64,000 bases of DNA, taken from NCBI GenBank assembly GCA_005784505.1, contig VCAZ01000001.1:5440097-5504096 (forward strand), read 5' to 3'. Of the stretch, positions 1 to 11,335 are shown in pieces (within the stretch, counting starts at the first letter, position 1; each line of letters opens with the position of its first letter). The position numbers and the translations under genes were made by a program. Source of the DNA: Bagarius yarrelli. Its lineage: Eukaryota; Chordata; Actinopteri; Siluriformes; Sisoridae. The notes under the pieces are model-generated. The model was given only the letters and a program-made list of their open reading frames with translations. It had not been told where the DNA came from and searched no databases.

Positions 1-1150
1 TTAGAACGCTTAGTGTTCTGTTAGCAATGGTAAACTCCGCTTTACGCCAGAGCTAATGTTGCTAAACAGTTTTTATACTGTCTGTTTTTTACAAAAATTG
101 ACACGTCAATGTGATTCTGAATGCTTTTTATTAATTTTCTTATCAAGTCCACCTGTTTTATCATGGATAAAATGACAGGGAAAAATAAATGTCTTTCAAT
201 GTAAGTCAGTCTTTCTTTCTCTTTTTCTCTCTCCCTCCCTCTCTCCCTTTAAAAGTAAACGTGTACACTGCTCATGCCTCTCACACTGCCTTAAGTGTAA
301 AAAGTAGTTTTCCCAGTTGGGTTGCTAGTGCCTGCAATTCCACTGCATTAGCAAAGGAAGCTTGGGTCCAGCTCAGGGACCTGCAGAAGGTGATGCTATT
401 GTTCCCTGCGACTGTTAAGAGTTGCATATTCCTCCCAAATACTTTATTTTGATCCCACTGGGTTCCAGAAAGATCACCGCTGAATAGCGCAGCCGTCAGG
501 GCGGGATGGTGCCGCGTGCTACTTTCCACTAATAATTAGCAAATATTTAATTGTTGTCAGGAGTGAAAAAGGCTGCCGCTGGTGCGCGAATGCGCTGTAC
601 GGGGTGGAACAAGCTGATAAGGAGGTGTGTGACTGCGACACACTCGAACAACTCCGGCGTAATCCAGATATAAATGTCTGTTCAAACAAGAACAAAGACT
701 ATACAAAATGATTGGATTTTATATAACCCAGATTCAAAGGAGATCATCTTAAAGCTTGTGGTGAGGAAATGCTGTTGTTGAGTTGTGGGTTCTATTCTCT
801 GTTGCGTTTATAGGTTCTATGCCACTAATCTCTGGAACATCAAACACAATTAGTTTTGTATATCCGGCATGTTCTATCTGTGTGTTTTCTAAATCGGTGG
901 CTTATGAGATTTTTACAGTCTGACTGGTTTATGTTAATCTCGCGCGGATCGCTCACGCTAAAGTATTGCGGTAATCCACTAGAAACGTGTTTAGATTAAG
1001 TTGAGGAGAAGCAACTAAACTTTTTGTTAGAGCGATGTGAAAATATCGATGCAGCTAACTAACTAACGTCATACAGCTATCACAATAGTGTAATCTCTAG
1101 TATTGATACAACCTCTAGTACTGTTTTAAACTGATTTAATTAAAACCCGA
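1..1150. other. Unique-looking stretch, no gene recognised
   Basis: No repeat family, splice-bounded reading frame or RNA gene is recognised here. The reading frames present are short and lack protein-like composition. Positions 550-680 are more GC-rich than their surroundings and could be regulatory, but nothing in the sequence proves it. Confidence 0.4.
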
Positions 1151-1453
1151 GGGGCAGCACGGTGGCTTAGTCGTGAGCACGGTTGCCTCAAAGCAAGAAG
1201 AACCCAGGTTCAAACTTCTGTGTGGAGTGTGCATGTTCTCCCTGTGTTTGTGTGGGTTTACTCCGGGTTCTCCGGTTTCCTCCTACAGTCCAAAAACATG
1301 TATGTTAGGTTGATTGGTGATTCTAAATTTTTATAGAAGTGAGTGTGTGTGTGTGTGTGGGCTGGTGACCTCTTGCCTTTCAACCTTTCAGAGACGGCTG
1401 GAATAGACTTCAGCAGATCCCTGTGACCCTGCGGGTATAGAAGATGAATGAAT
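1151..1453 (+). repeat. V-SINE-type short interspersed element
   Basis: The copy opens with the tRNA-like head ggggcagcacggtggcttag, followed by the well-known fish SINE core (tgtgtggagtgtgcatgttc, ctccggtttcctcctacag, gtccaaaaacatg) and a GT-rich middle. It ends in atgaatgaat-type short repeats, as this superfamily usually does. It is diverged and has small deletions. It is non-coding and would have been copied by a LINE reverse transcriptase. Family assignment is from memory of teleost V-SINE/HE1/DANA-like consensus features. Confidence 0.8.
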
Positions 1454-1672
1454 TCGTTATTCAAACCCCTCAAATGACTTCCTCCTGTCGCTGACGTATA
1501 CAGTCATTGTCTCAGATGAAAGCATGATGGGGGAAAAATAAGGATGCAACACGAATGTTTTAAATTCATATTGCAATTTATCATAATATATATTGTGCCG
1601 TGAGCAAGGTATCAGATGGTGAGGCCCTTGCCAAAGAGCACTAGTTTTTTAAAGTTTATTATTTTTAAGTAT

Positions 1673-1870
1673 ATATATATATATATATTTTGTTTATTAA
1701 TTTTTATATCTGAACAACTCATCTCTTTCCTCCTCTTCTCTTCTTTTCTTCTCTCTCCTCTTCCCATCCCCTCTCTTCTTAAATTTACTTTATTTATAAT
1801 CCCCAAAATATACTTTCTACAGGTTTGTGCTGAGGAGCCACAGACTCACAAGAATGTTCAGTGTTGAACA
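1673..1870. repeat. (AT)n followed by a polypyrimidine tract
   Basis: A short (AT)n run at 1673-1690 is followed by a T/C-dominated tract to about 1785, and then by tactttctacag at 1811-1822, which resembles a splice acceptor. The short reading frames on both strands here are low-complexity. Confidence 0.6.
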
Positions 1871-1880
1871 TTCTTGTGAG
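1845..1880. other. Perfect inverted repeat (16-bp arms, 4-nt loop)
   Basis: The left arm ctcacaagaatgttca (1845-1860) is the exact reverse complement of the right arm tgaacattcttgtgag (1865-1880), with loop gtgt. In single strand this gives a stable 36-nt hairpin. It is not inside a recognised transposon end. Function is unknown. Confidence 0.85.
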
Positions 1881-2130
1881 TAGGATACGCAGCACAGATT
1901 CCTGATGGATCACATCCCCTTGGCTTCTCGAAACCTGTAACCGAAACGTCCTATTGAAAATATACTGACGCGGATATAGAACCCTGACTTATATTGGGAA
2001 CGTTTCTCAATACATTACACATATAATGAATTCCAGCAGCCGTTATCCGTCATGCAGCGCTAGAAATAGAAAATCTGTGTTAATTAATTTTGGATCAGAC
2101 ATGTATCATGAATAAAATATGGCCGGGTGT

Positions 2131-2165
2131 GGAGGAGGAGGAGAAGGAGGAGGAGGAGGAGGAAG
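2131..2165 (+). repeat. (GGA)n microsatellite
   Basis: About eleven GGA-type triplets in a row, interrupted once by GAA. It is a purine-only strand. Confidence 0.9.
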
Positions 2166-2291
2166 GTGGTGCTGGACGGGTCCTAACAGCTTTCAGTGTC
2201 GGCCATCTTGGATACTATATTTGAACTTAAACGGAGGACTGCCAACTAAAATCTCATCAGCTGCTTCTGTCGTATCACATGCATAAAAAAT

Positions 2292-2319
2292 ACACACGCA
2301 CGCACGCACGCACACACAC
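2292..2319 (+). repeat. (CGCA)n/(CA)n microsatellite
   Basis: Alternating purine-pyrimidine tetranucleotide run flanked by CA dinucleotides. Confidence 0.9.
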
Positions 2320-2740
2320 TTGGTGTATAATATTCATGTCTTCTGTAAGGATTTCTTGTGGAAGAAAAATGTCCTAGAACTGAACAGATTATAATAGATC
2401 CTTTAGAACACATGTGAAGTCTATTTGTTTGCTCTTTATAATAAATTATTATATAGTCAGGGGAAAAAATCAGTCAAGCTCTACATCACGGCCCATCAGT
2501 TGGCAAGGATGCAAACACTTTTATTGCTCTGAATGGATAGCGATTAGGTAAGAAAGTCCCACTGTAAGTTGAGCCGCAGACGTTAAAGCTGCTGATTGTT
2601 TATTAATAGATCAGGTTGGTGCTAAATAGACACCAGGACTGCAAACTTTATTAGAACAACAGCTGGCCAGCATGAAGTGTTAAGTAGATAATTTATCGAT
2701 TTAAAAAAAAAAAAAATTATTATTTAATTCAGAAAACTAT

Positions 2741-2878
2741 TATGTTCAACTGCTGTTTGAAAGGTTGCAAGTTTAATTCCCCAGACCACCAACGTGCCAT
2801 CCCTGGGCCTTTGAGCAAGGCCCTTAACTTTTAACTGCTTTGAACAAGAGTGTCTGTTAAATGCCGTTAACGTACATG
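2741..2878 (+). repeat. Family A SINE, old and diverged
   Basis: The head is lost. The box-B-like part (gtttaattccccagaccacc), the middle (tgggcctttgagcaaggccc) and a short tail with gtctgttaaatgccg remain in order. High divergence suggests an old insertion. Confidence 0.65.
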
Positions 2879-3125
2879 CATTTTTTTGTCTTTCTGATGA
2901 AAAGATTCCACCTGCCCGTTTACATGGAATGGTATATAATCCGATCTGGTGTTTTCATGTGCCAAGGCTTTCAATCAGAATGATTTTTTGACGTGTCCCA
3001 CATTTTCAAGTTAAAAGATACCATCTTAGGTGACGGAGGAAATGGGGCAAGACCAAGTTAAAATGAAATCTTCCAGCTTTTGACTGACTAAAACACCTGA
3101 TTTTAGGTAATCTGCAGTGGGCAGA

Positions 3126-3312
3126 AAGGGATAGTGCAGTGATTAAGGTTTTGGGCTGCTAATCGGAAGATCTGGGTTTGATTCCCTGCACCAAAGTTGC
3201 CACTGCTGGGCCCTTAAGCAAAGCCCTTGATCCCCAATTGCTTATTTGTAAAATAGAGATAAATGTAAGTCGCTCTGGATAAGGACGTCTTCCAAATGCT
3301 GTAAATGTAAAA
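3126..3312 (+). repeat. Family A SINE
   Basis: Near full-length copy: head agtgcagtgattaaggtttt, box-B-like ggtttgattccctgcacc, middle ctgggcccttaagcaaagcc, tail gtcgctctggataaggacgt and atgctgtaaatg. Confidence 0.85.
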
Positions 3313-3502
3313 CAAACGGTACAAAGAAGCTCAAGCTACATGGGGACATCTAAAAATGAAGCTTCACTTTGATTTTGCCAGTAGTCTGAAGGTTCAGCTT
3401 TAAGATTAGGCTGTTTTTAACACTTTGTGTTGCATCTCTAATGAACTCTGCATCTGGATTGGCAGATTTTCTGAGAATTCTCCCGAGCTCGGATTTAACT
3501 GT

Positions 3503-3531
<29 letters not shown>
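3503..3531 (+). repeat. (GT)n microsatellite
   Basis: Uninterrupted dinucleotide run of about 14 units. Confidence 0.95.
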
Positions 3532-3533
<2 letters not shown>

Positions 3534-3811
3534 TTTCTTGGGCTGTTTATGCCCCAGTCCTGAGAGACCTATTTGAGGCACTGGTGTGAACACAGCCTGA
3601 AAAATCCGCCAGACTGTGATCTGACCTGCTTACCACTTCATGTTAAAATAGAGAAGAAAAGACAGACCCGTGAGTAACGGCAAAAGATTAAACAAACTCC
3701 AGTCAACAGAATATCAGTGTCACTCTTCCTTATCTGTGTTTCAGTAACCACATCAACAAATTGTCGCAATGTCACTACTTAAATGATTAAAGACAGATCT
3801 CAGGGCATGGC

Positions 3812-3838
3812 TGTGCGTGTGTGTGTGTGTGTGTGTGT
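3812..3838 (+). repeat. (GT)n microsatellite
   Basis: Dinucleotide run of about 13 units with one GC interruption near its start. Confidence 0.95.
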
Positions 3839-4569
3839 TTACTAATGCAGAGTGTTTGACATCACTATGTTGTGCCTTTAGGCTGTCTGTCATCTCCTGC
3901 GTCAGGAAATAAAACATTTGGGTGGACCACTTTATCATGTCCTATCCGTCATTTAATTCCCAGCGTGTGGTCTGCTAGTGTAGAACAGCGAGCAAGCCAA
4001 GTCGGTTCACAGGCTGGGATCATCAATGCACCGGGCAGCCAATCGATTCTCTGTGCATCCTGAGCATCAGAACGGACACTTCTGCGTCCACCTGCTTTGC
4101 ACCGAATCGATTTCTCATGCAGAACAGAGCAGTAAACATAGCAAGCTTCTGTCCTCTGCGCTTGCCTGGTTCTGGCTCAGGAGTTTTCAGCCCTGCTGTG
4201 GGAATTAGGCTGCAGTTTTGTTTTTGTTTTTTTCCATCATAGCATCGAGCAGAATGAGTGAAATGCTGGTGGGAAACGGATGCCCATCTCGTCGTCTTCC
4301 TTGCCATCTGTTTTTGTTTGTGAAGCCTCTGTCTACTAGTGGTGTGGAACAAGCTTTTGTTTGTTAGGGAAGGGGGAGCACATCAGATCAGATACCCTGC
4401 TCTTGGGAACAAATCTGCCAGCTAGACAAGCGTAGACATCCCTAAAATCCATTTGCTTTGTAAAGAGAAGAAAAATAAACCTGTTTTTAATAGATTTCGC
4501 TTAGCTGATATTCCCATATTTCTGAGATTTAGGGTTACAAATCTGGCGTTTGGCACCTTTTACCCAGTT

Positions 4570-4641
4570 CGACAGCAGTGGGGCTGGGAAATGAATTCAT
4601 GATCTGATTAGCAGTCCAACACCTTATCCACCGAGCCAACT
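4570..4641 (-). repeat. Family A SINE fragment
   Basis: Only the head and box-B part survive, in reverse: ctgggaaatgaattcatgat and gcagtccaacaccttatcca match the reverse complement of the family head. Confidence 0.6.
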
Positions 4642-5749
4642 TGTTTCCATTTTTATATCCATCCTGAGGCTGCCAGCATCGATGGACCTTCAGCGAGAAG
4701 AGGTCAAGCCTATGGACTTTGAGGAGGTCAGCAGGATGTTCTTCTATCATACAACTCCCACTGACTGTACATGATTATAGAAAGGACACTGCTCATATCA
4801 TTTATAAAACACACTCTTCGGTAAAGAGTCACCCGAATAAGGATGGCTTCCCTTTTGAGTCTGGTTTCTTTCTCGTACTATCTAAGCCACCAGTTTTCTT
4901 GCCACCAGTCCCCCCCCATGCTTGCTCACTAGAGACGTTTTTAGGGATGTTTTTCTTTTAATTTTCCTTCTTACATTCAATCGTATTGTTACTTATGTTC
5001 TGTAAAGCTGCTTTAAGACAGTGTCCAATGTCCACACGCTACCATTGAGCTACCACACATTGATATAGTATATTAGTCGCTGTTGTTATTAATCTTTTTC
5101 TGTTCTGATGGATGACCTGTTTACTTTACATATATTTATTACAAATATTAACATTTATTTTTTTTTTGTCCCATCCATGTGGTATACGGATTCAATAAAT
5201 TGTGTCCGGTTTTTACAAGCCAACTACACATTGGTGTTTTTATGACGGTAGATAGAATTCTGTCTAAAATATTGGTTCAAAATTTCCAATTATTTGAAGA
5301 ATGTGCTCATCAAAGCTTTTCTAATGGCTTTTGGTGGCTCAATGCTACTACCCCACTTACTACCCCACTCATTGCTGATTTTTCTTTTTCCATGCTTTAT
5401 TGTTGAAGTTTCTGGTTATTGGTTAAACTAGTTATAGTTTTCTATGTACTACTGAGCAGTTTTTTTTTTTAAAGAAAACATTCAATGTAAAATTTACAAA
5501 GTTTTTTTTCAATATTTTTAAAATATATTTTTAATCTATATTTAATTTTTCATTTGCTAAAGCGGTTTGAAGTGTTTTTTTATTATAGGTGACCATTTCT
5601 AACAGAATATCTAATTATTCAAAATGACTCCTTTATTCCATTAGTCTAATAATTTGTAGCAACACTTTAGAGAATAATCTGGAGTTGTAGCTCATTTCTT
5701 GCTGTTTTTTTCTCGCCTCATTACATTGTTGTAGTTCACTGGAAATGTC
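4642..5749. other. Unassigned AT-rich stretch
   Basis: No gene or recognised repeat. Several poly-T runs occur between 5100 and 5580. Confidence 0.35.
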
Positions 5750-6320
5750 CAGGTTTCTCTTGCTTTCACAGCATTAGATAATTAGCAAAGCAGTCACATA
5801 TGAGGCACACTGCTCTTTGCACTTTTTTTTTTTTTTTTTTTTTAGACGTGGGGACCTGAAGCATCATAATTAAGCTTCAAAGCCCTCTCCTAACCTTAAT
5901 GAGTGCAGTTCGGAACCTCTGGGTTTATTTGCATCTCATTCTGATAGAGCAGGCAGGTGACGGATTGAAATAAGGGCTCTACTTCAACTTGAACAAGCAC
6001 ATGCCCACGTGTGACACGCCTGGCAGCTTAATTATGCCTAATGGTAAGGAAGAGCTCTCCAGAACATTTGGATGCTCTAGTCCTAACCCGCTCTCTGCTC
6101 AGTGTCATAAATCAGAGCAGCTTAGATGTTCATTTTCTCCGCCAAGATTGGATAGAGTGTCTGACACCCAGGCAGAAGTTATAATTTGGAATTCGTCTTT
6201 GCCGGGTGAACGGTAACGGGCTCGGCGCAGATTGTCTGACGTGCACAGTTAATAGCCATGCTGCTGAATGCGTGGCTAGCAAAAGTGTGTGGAAACGAGG
6301 AGTCATTAGCAGTTGTTAAA
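5750..6320. other. Candidate regulatory (conserved noncoding) DNA
   Basis: Apart from a poly-T run at 5823-5843, the stretch is complex, non-repetitive and more GC-balanced than its surroundings. It holds several TAAT-core homeodomain-type motifs (agataattagc, tcataattaagc, cttaattatgcctaatgg). No frame looks coding. The call rests on composition and motifs only; conservation was not tested. Confidence 0.25.
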
Positions 6321-6436
6321 AATATTCTCTTCTTTCAGATTTTCCATTTTGAATGATTAAAGTGAAGCATTTTGGATTTAGATGCCTTAAAATTTGACTG
6401 AATATTTTGCCAGGTTTTTTATTCTATATATAGAAT

Positions 6437-6502
6437 GGCCGTCACTAACATCCAACCCTCTCTAAAGACTCTATAGAGAGGGTTGGAAAGATGGTGGTTA
6501 GA
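6437..6502. other. Imperfect inverted repeat
   Basis: Core arms ccaaccctctcta (6452-6464) and tagagagggttgg (6474-6486) pair perfectly over 13 bp with a 9-nt loop. Pairing continues imperfectly outward (gtcactaacat against gatggtggttagac). It abuts the tail of a Family A SINE. Confidence 0.7.
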
Positions 6503-6630
6503 CATTTGGTTGGACGCCTTTATCCAGAGCGACTTACTCTCTCTTATACAACTTGGCGGTGCTGGGAATAGAATCCTGACCTTTCAATAAGCCATCCAGC
6601 ATCCTAATTACTGCGCTATCACTTCCCTAT
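6503..6630 (-). repeat. Family A SINE, internally deleted
   Basis: Reverse orientation: the tail tccagagcgacttactctc is followed directly by the box-B part ggtgctgggaatagaatcct, so the middle is deleted. The head end is weakly preserved. Confidence 0.75.
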
Positions 6631-6995
6631 AAGTCAATAGATTGCTCAAACTTCCTGATTTGAAAAAGATTTAGAATCTTTATCTACGCTCCAACTACAA
6701 TAAAATTCCAACCATTGTTTTTTTTAACCAGGGAACAATGTGCAGGAAGACATGCAAACCTTGTTTGCTACCAAAAGGCTGCTGCTGTAGAGCGAAACCC
6801 TTGTCTTGTCCAGACCTTCTAGACGGTATTTAATTAGACTCAAGGACCAATGCTGCATGAGTCAGGAAAAAATGTTGGCTATTTTGAAAAATAAAAAAAA
6901 TGTTTTTATTTCCAGGTATTTGTGTTTATGTCCATAACCAAAGGGGCAAGAGGTGAAATTTCTGTTCTGTCTTTAATTGCAGAGACACCAAGTTT

Positions 6996-7182
6996 GTATG
7001 TGGTAGCTAAGTGGTTTAGCTGTTGGACTGCTACCTGGAGGATTGTGTGTTCGATTCCCAGTACCACCAAGTTACCTTTGCTGGCCCCCTGAGCAAGGCC
7101 CCTAACCCCCAATTGTTCAGTTGTATAATGAAAAATGCAAAGTTGCTCTGGATAAGAGCGTCTGCCAAATGCAGTAAATGTT
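6996..7182 (+). repeat. Family A SINE, well preserved
   Basis: Full-length order: head gtggtttagctgttggactg, box-B-like gttcgattcccagtaccacc, middle cccctgagcaaggcccctaa, tail ttgctctggataagagcgtc then gccaaatgcagtaaatg. Confidence 0.85.
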
Positions 7183-7489
7183 ATTGCAAATGCATTAAAT
7201 TTGCTAAGTGTTTAATAAGCAATTATGAACCCAAAAAAGCAATATGGACGCCTCTGACTATAACCAATTATTTATGCTTATTATTTCTTCTTTATACATA
7301 AAGGTAAGGATTATTAGTTTGGACAGTTTGCATGACTCAGATAAATCTTTCAGAAATCCTGTATAACCTCAAGATTTATCTCTTACGTGCTTCCCTACTG
7401 ATTATTTCTATTTCTGCTTGTCTGATGGTGTGTAGTAAACCCTTTTAATCCACCCTGTTAAAAACACTTCCAGTGTGTATATATTGCTT
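7183..7489. other. Unassigned stretch
   Basis: AT-rich; nothing recognised. Confidence 0.35.
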
Positions 7490-7765
7490 GTTGAAGCTGT
7501 AATCTTGATATTAATCATCTGTCAGTCTGTAAAGAGCCCGTCATCAGTCACCCTAGCGAGGCTGAAGTAAAATGAGCCTAGTTTAATACGCAAACCCCCC
7601 GTGAATGACTGAGAAGGGTCAAGTACCCAGTCGGCAGGAATTCTGCATAATCAATCAATATCTTGGCAGACAGTGTAACTGCTGCTAATGTGCTAATGCA
7701 GTCGTTTACCAAAAGCCAAGCAGGAGGAGATGGGAACCCATTATACATGCTAGATTATTTTTCTC
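7490..7765. other. Candidate regulatory (conserved noncoding) DNA
   Basis: Non-repetitive sequence with clustered motifs: gatattaatcat, gcataatcaatcaatatct (PBX/HNF6-like), and tgctaatgtgctaatgcag. No coding-like frame. Conservation untested. Confidence 0.25.
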
Positions 7766-8197
7766 AGCACCACTAAACAGCTTTATATTCTGGGTCTTCT
7801 GACTGAAATTCTGATCTTACAATTATACATTATGTAGCTATTTGTGTATAATAACATATTTTGACGGAGTATAAAGATTTGTGTAGTTCTGGTTTTCTAT
7901 ATCTTTACAGAAATTTCAAAGGCGGCAACAAAGCCTGGTCTGGATGTACTGCGGCATCAGTAACAGAACAGTATGAGACAAACGCTTTGATTGCGCTAGC
8001 GAACTTTACCTTAACCTTAAAGCATTTTTTTTCCTCACTTATTTCAGCCATGACACCTTTTTCATCCTTTAAAATTTTTTTACACATTTAAGATTCGAAA
8101 ATCTCTTACCTTCTCTGGAATCTGATCGGCTTATTTGCCTTGCAGGAATAGTAACGGCATGTGTTTGTTTGCCTGTTGAATGATTTCCCTTTAACAT

Positions 8198-8329
8198 TGG
8201 AAGTGGTTAAGGTGTTATACTGATACACAGCACCACCAAGCTACCACTTTGGGCCCTTACCCCCCAATTGCTCAGTTGTATAAATGTAAGTTGCTCTGGA
8301 TAAGGGCATCTGCCAGATGCTGTAAATGC
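8198..8329 (+). repeat. Family A SINE, partly deleted
   Basis: Head ggaagtggttaaggtgttat and box-B region are fused by a small deletion. Middle and tail (gttgctctggataagggcat, tgccagatgctgtaaatg) are intact. Confidence 0.8.
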
Positions 8330-8502
8330 TAACAAAGCTAGTAGGACTGTTAGCATGTTGCAGTGCTTGTCTGGTGTATACAACAACCACCTTTCTAACC
8401 AACCTGGCTACATTTTAAAGACTATGTAAATGTGCAGATGAGAAAAGAGTTGCTTTGGAGGATGTCCTAGTCAAAGTCCTCTCCTCAACCCCATTTGCTA
8501 CA

Positions 8503-9240
8503 TATCCTGGCTGTATCCAAAATTGCACACTATACAGTATGGGGAAAAAAGCAGTATGCCAGGCAAGTAGTGTTTTGAATGAATCCTTAGTTTTGAAAAA
8601 ATATTTTCTGAATGATCTAGTACAAGGGTGTCAAACTCGGTTTCTAGAGGGCCAAAGCCCTGCAGAGTTTAGTTTTAAGCTTATTCCGAACCAAAAACAT
8701 AAATTTTTTAAAACAAGCCTGAAAGACAAATAATAAGATGGATCAGGTGCAATTAATTAGGATTGAAGCTAAACTCTGCGGGGTGGTGGCCCTCCAGGAA
8801 CTGAGTTTGACACCTGTGATCTAATACCTCCTCCCGGATTTTAAGCCCATGGGAGGGTCGACTCGTCATAATGAAAAATGGCAGAAGCAGCGACGCAGCA
8901 CTTTTCAAATGCTTGTGGTTAAATTGAACTTGTTTATCCTTATACAAGTAAACATCATTTCTTACAATGTAAACATGGCGGATGTATAGTACGTCCGAAT
9001 TTTTATACTCTACCTACAACCATACTGTATAGAACAGTCGGGCTGTAGATACTAATTTAATTGTAGTAACCATTTAATTACACATTTTGGACGCAGATTT
9101 ATGCGATTTTTGGATGCCACAGTTGTCTGGAAGTTCTAGGCACTCTTAAATTGAATAAACCCAAGACTAGTGCCAGACGACTAATCCAAAAATGCAATTT
9201 AAAAATGTGTGTCTATATCCAACAGTCGAGCTGTAAAACA
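8503..9240 (+). repeat. Dispersed repeat of unknown class, split by a MITE
   Basis: Parts of this stretch recur at 42890-43110 and 52145-52425, for example ggttaaattg with cttgttta and agtaaacat, and gtacgtcc followed by a run like tactctacctacaaccatac. Both ends carry cactatacag/catactgtatag-like motifs, suggesting a nonautonomous DNA element. A hAT MITE is inserted at 8623-8818. Class is an inference. Confidence 0.5.
8623..8818. mobile_element. hAT-type MITE with 8-bp target duplication
   Basis: The inverted termini begin caagggtgtcaaactcgg and end gagtttgacacctgtg, followed inward by gaggg/ggccctcca pairs. The flanks atctagta (8615-8622) and atctaata (8819-8826) form an 8-bp target-site duplication with one mismatch, which fits hAT elements. 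At 196 bp it carries no transposase and would need one supplied in trans. Confidence 0.85.
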
Positions 9241-10177
9241 CCATTTGTTGAATCGAGATCTGTTAAATAAACATACATGCACCAAAGAAAACCTTATTGA
9301 TGTCTGTAAATATTAACATTCGTAATGTCTTCTTTTTTGTATACTTCTGTTTATTTCTTCATCCATGGTGTGGAAGTGGTATACTGCTGCATTATGGGTA
9401 TGCTGACTAGTGAGACTCCTTTTCTGTGATGAATGAGGACTGTTTGTGGGGACTGAGCTTTATAAAGATTAGGTCAGGAAGCAGCCTGTTCCATCTAGAG
9501 GGGACGGCTCAGATTAGTTTCCATTTTTTAGGCTGTATGATGTAGCATCTTTGTTATAGAATGATGCAGGAAGGTGATAAAGGGAGTGAGGGTGTAACTG
9601 GTGTGTTCAACATGTTCAACACAGGATGACACCAGTTATTTATTTGTCTGTGTTGCGGGCGTAGGCAGTAGACTGGCGGCGACATATCCACAATTCAATA
9701 GTCGCTTTAGTCTGGAGCAGGCTGTAAAAGTGCTACAGAGGACGATGTATTTGTTGTTCCTTCGCTTTGCTTTCATAGTCGTGACCTTTTATAAGGGTTG
9801 ATTTGTAATGAATACACTTTGATCTGGGGATGCCCTGAGAGAAAAAGTTGCTGGAAGTCAGAAATCTAATCTGTAAATAGGGTCAGTCATCTGATAGTAA
9901 CCCAACTGACCAGTTCAGGAAGTAATCGGTTAGCTGGTAATATTCTATTAGACAGAAATTTGTCATTTACTCTTAAACAGGTCTTGCCCTAATGGATCTC
10001 AACCTATTCCAGACAAACGCCCCCTAAGTCAAGTTAAAACCCTTTACCTACCAAATCCCCCATGGCACCACCAGATTTTTATCCCTCTGACATTGTCTAA
10101 ACTACCACAAGGGGCCCTGTCCAGTACAAGTGTCTATTAGTTGCTCAGCGAATGTATACACTTATTTGTCAGATACA
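9241..10177. other. Unassigned stretch
   Basis: No recognised repeat or coding-like frame. The 66-codon frame near 9601 resembles nothing known to me. Confidence 0.35.
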
Positions 10178-10348
10178 AAACAAATAAAATACTTTTCCCT
10201 GAGAACCCCATCTTAGGAATCTGGGGTCAGAGTGCAGGGTCGGATATAACCCTGTACCCCTGGAGCAGAAAGGGATAAGGGTTTATCGGTGGAAGATAGA
10301 CCATGCTGGGGCTTGTATCCTGATCCTCCCATCAACAACCCAGAGCAG
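10178..10348 (-). repeat. Family B SINE
   Basis: Reverse orientation: the tail end ccccatcttaggaatctggg and gtcagagtgcagggtcgg, then the acccctggagcagaaaggga junction, then a degraded head ending in caacccagagc. Related copies lie at 13815-14062 and 24991-25238. Confidence 0.75.
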
Positions 10349-11335
10349 TGTGCATTCTAGCCGTCATATTCCATTAGGTAGGATAGTAAAGTAGAGCCAA
10401 ACCTTTACATTCCTACGTAACTATTAATCAGGCTTTTGTGCAGTATTCCTTGGCTTCAATCAGCTGTGTCAGGGTGTAAAAGGTATTCGTTCCATGTTAT
10501 GGGTCAAACTTGGATTTGAATTAATGTACAGCTCAGGAAAGCAGGACACCATGAACCCATGACGTACAATGAGGTGATTTTGTTCCACCGCATAGGCAGT
10601 AATTACTTAGCAAGATGTCTGTCTGTCGTGCAGCATTAGGAATGTCTACTATGTCTAAACGTGGCGATATTTCCAATGTAGAAATGTTCAATTGCCCAAC
10701 GTAACAAAGGGACGAACCACAATGAAATGCCAGACAATTAAAAAATGACTTAACTGTGCATCTTACAAATACACAAAAATACAGTCAATTTGCTGCACAA
10801 AAACAGCTTATTTAACATTCTTTACTGGCCAAAATACCAACGCCTTTGAGTATGACATGAAAAATTTGCCCGTGATGAAAGAAGATAAGAGACCCACGTT
10901 CTGCAATCCTTCCATCGAGCAACAGTGTGTTTAATGGTGATCTATATTTAGCGCTCTGAATAAATCATGTTGAGGGAGTGAATTTGGAAAAATGCTACCT
11001 GGCAATGACAACCAGCAGTTTGTGTTGTGGGTTTTTTTTCCTTAGTGTTATAAATATTATTCGGTCCGTACACTGGGGGATAGAATTCAGGATTGCGAGT
11101 CGATATTTCTGAATCGTATTCTAAAGTGGGCCTGACTCGCATCAAACACAGAGTAGAGGTGTTGGTTTTAACCAGCCTTAGGCAGGCACTTGATCCTCTA
11201 CAGTTCTCCTGAAAATACTGCACAGACTCTGGAATTGAAAAGTGGTAGGTACCAGAGGCTTTGAGATTTCTAGTATTTTGTTTGTATAGGAGCAACTCAG
11301 GATTTGCCTCTATTCACACTAATAATAGTAGAGAC
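10349..11335. other. Unassigned stretch with an orphan minus-strand frame
   Basis: A 115-codon minus-strand frame occupies 10948-11295. Its product matches no family I recognise and there are no convincing splice sites beside it, so I do not call it a gene. Confidence 0.3.

Larger units (their letters stand above)
1881..2740. other. Unassigned stretch with two simple repeats
   Basis: Apart from a (GGA)n run at 2131-2165 and a (CGCA)n/(CA)n run at 2292-2319 nothing is recognised. No coding-like reading frame is seen. Confidence 0.4.
3313..4569. other. Unassigned stretch with two GT microsatellites
   Basis: Contains (GT)n at 3503-3531 and 3812-3838. Between 3940 and 4360 the sequence is unique-looking and moderately GC-rich; several overlapping short frames exist on both strands but none resembles a known protein. 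Confidence 0.35.

Noticed and set aside
6996..7090. tRNA gene
   Set aside because: Box-B-like ggttcgattcc sequences occur in every Family A copy, but no complete cloverleaf or discrete tRNA end is present; these are SINE heads.
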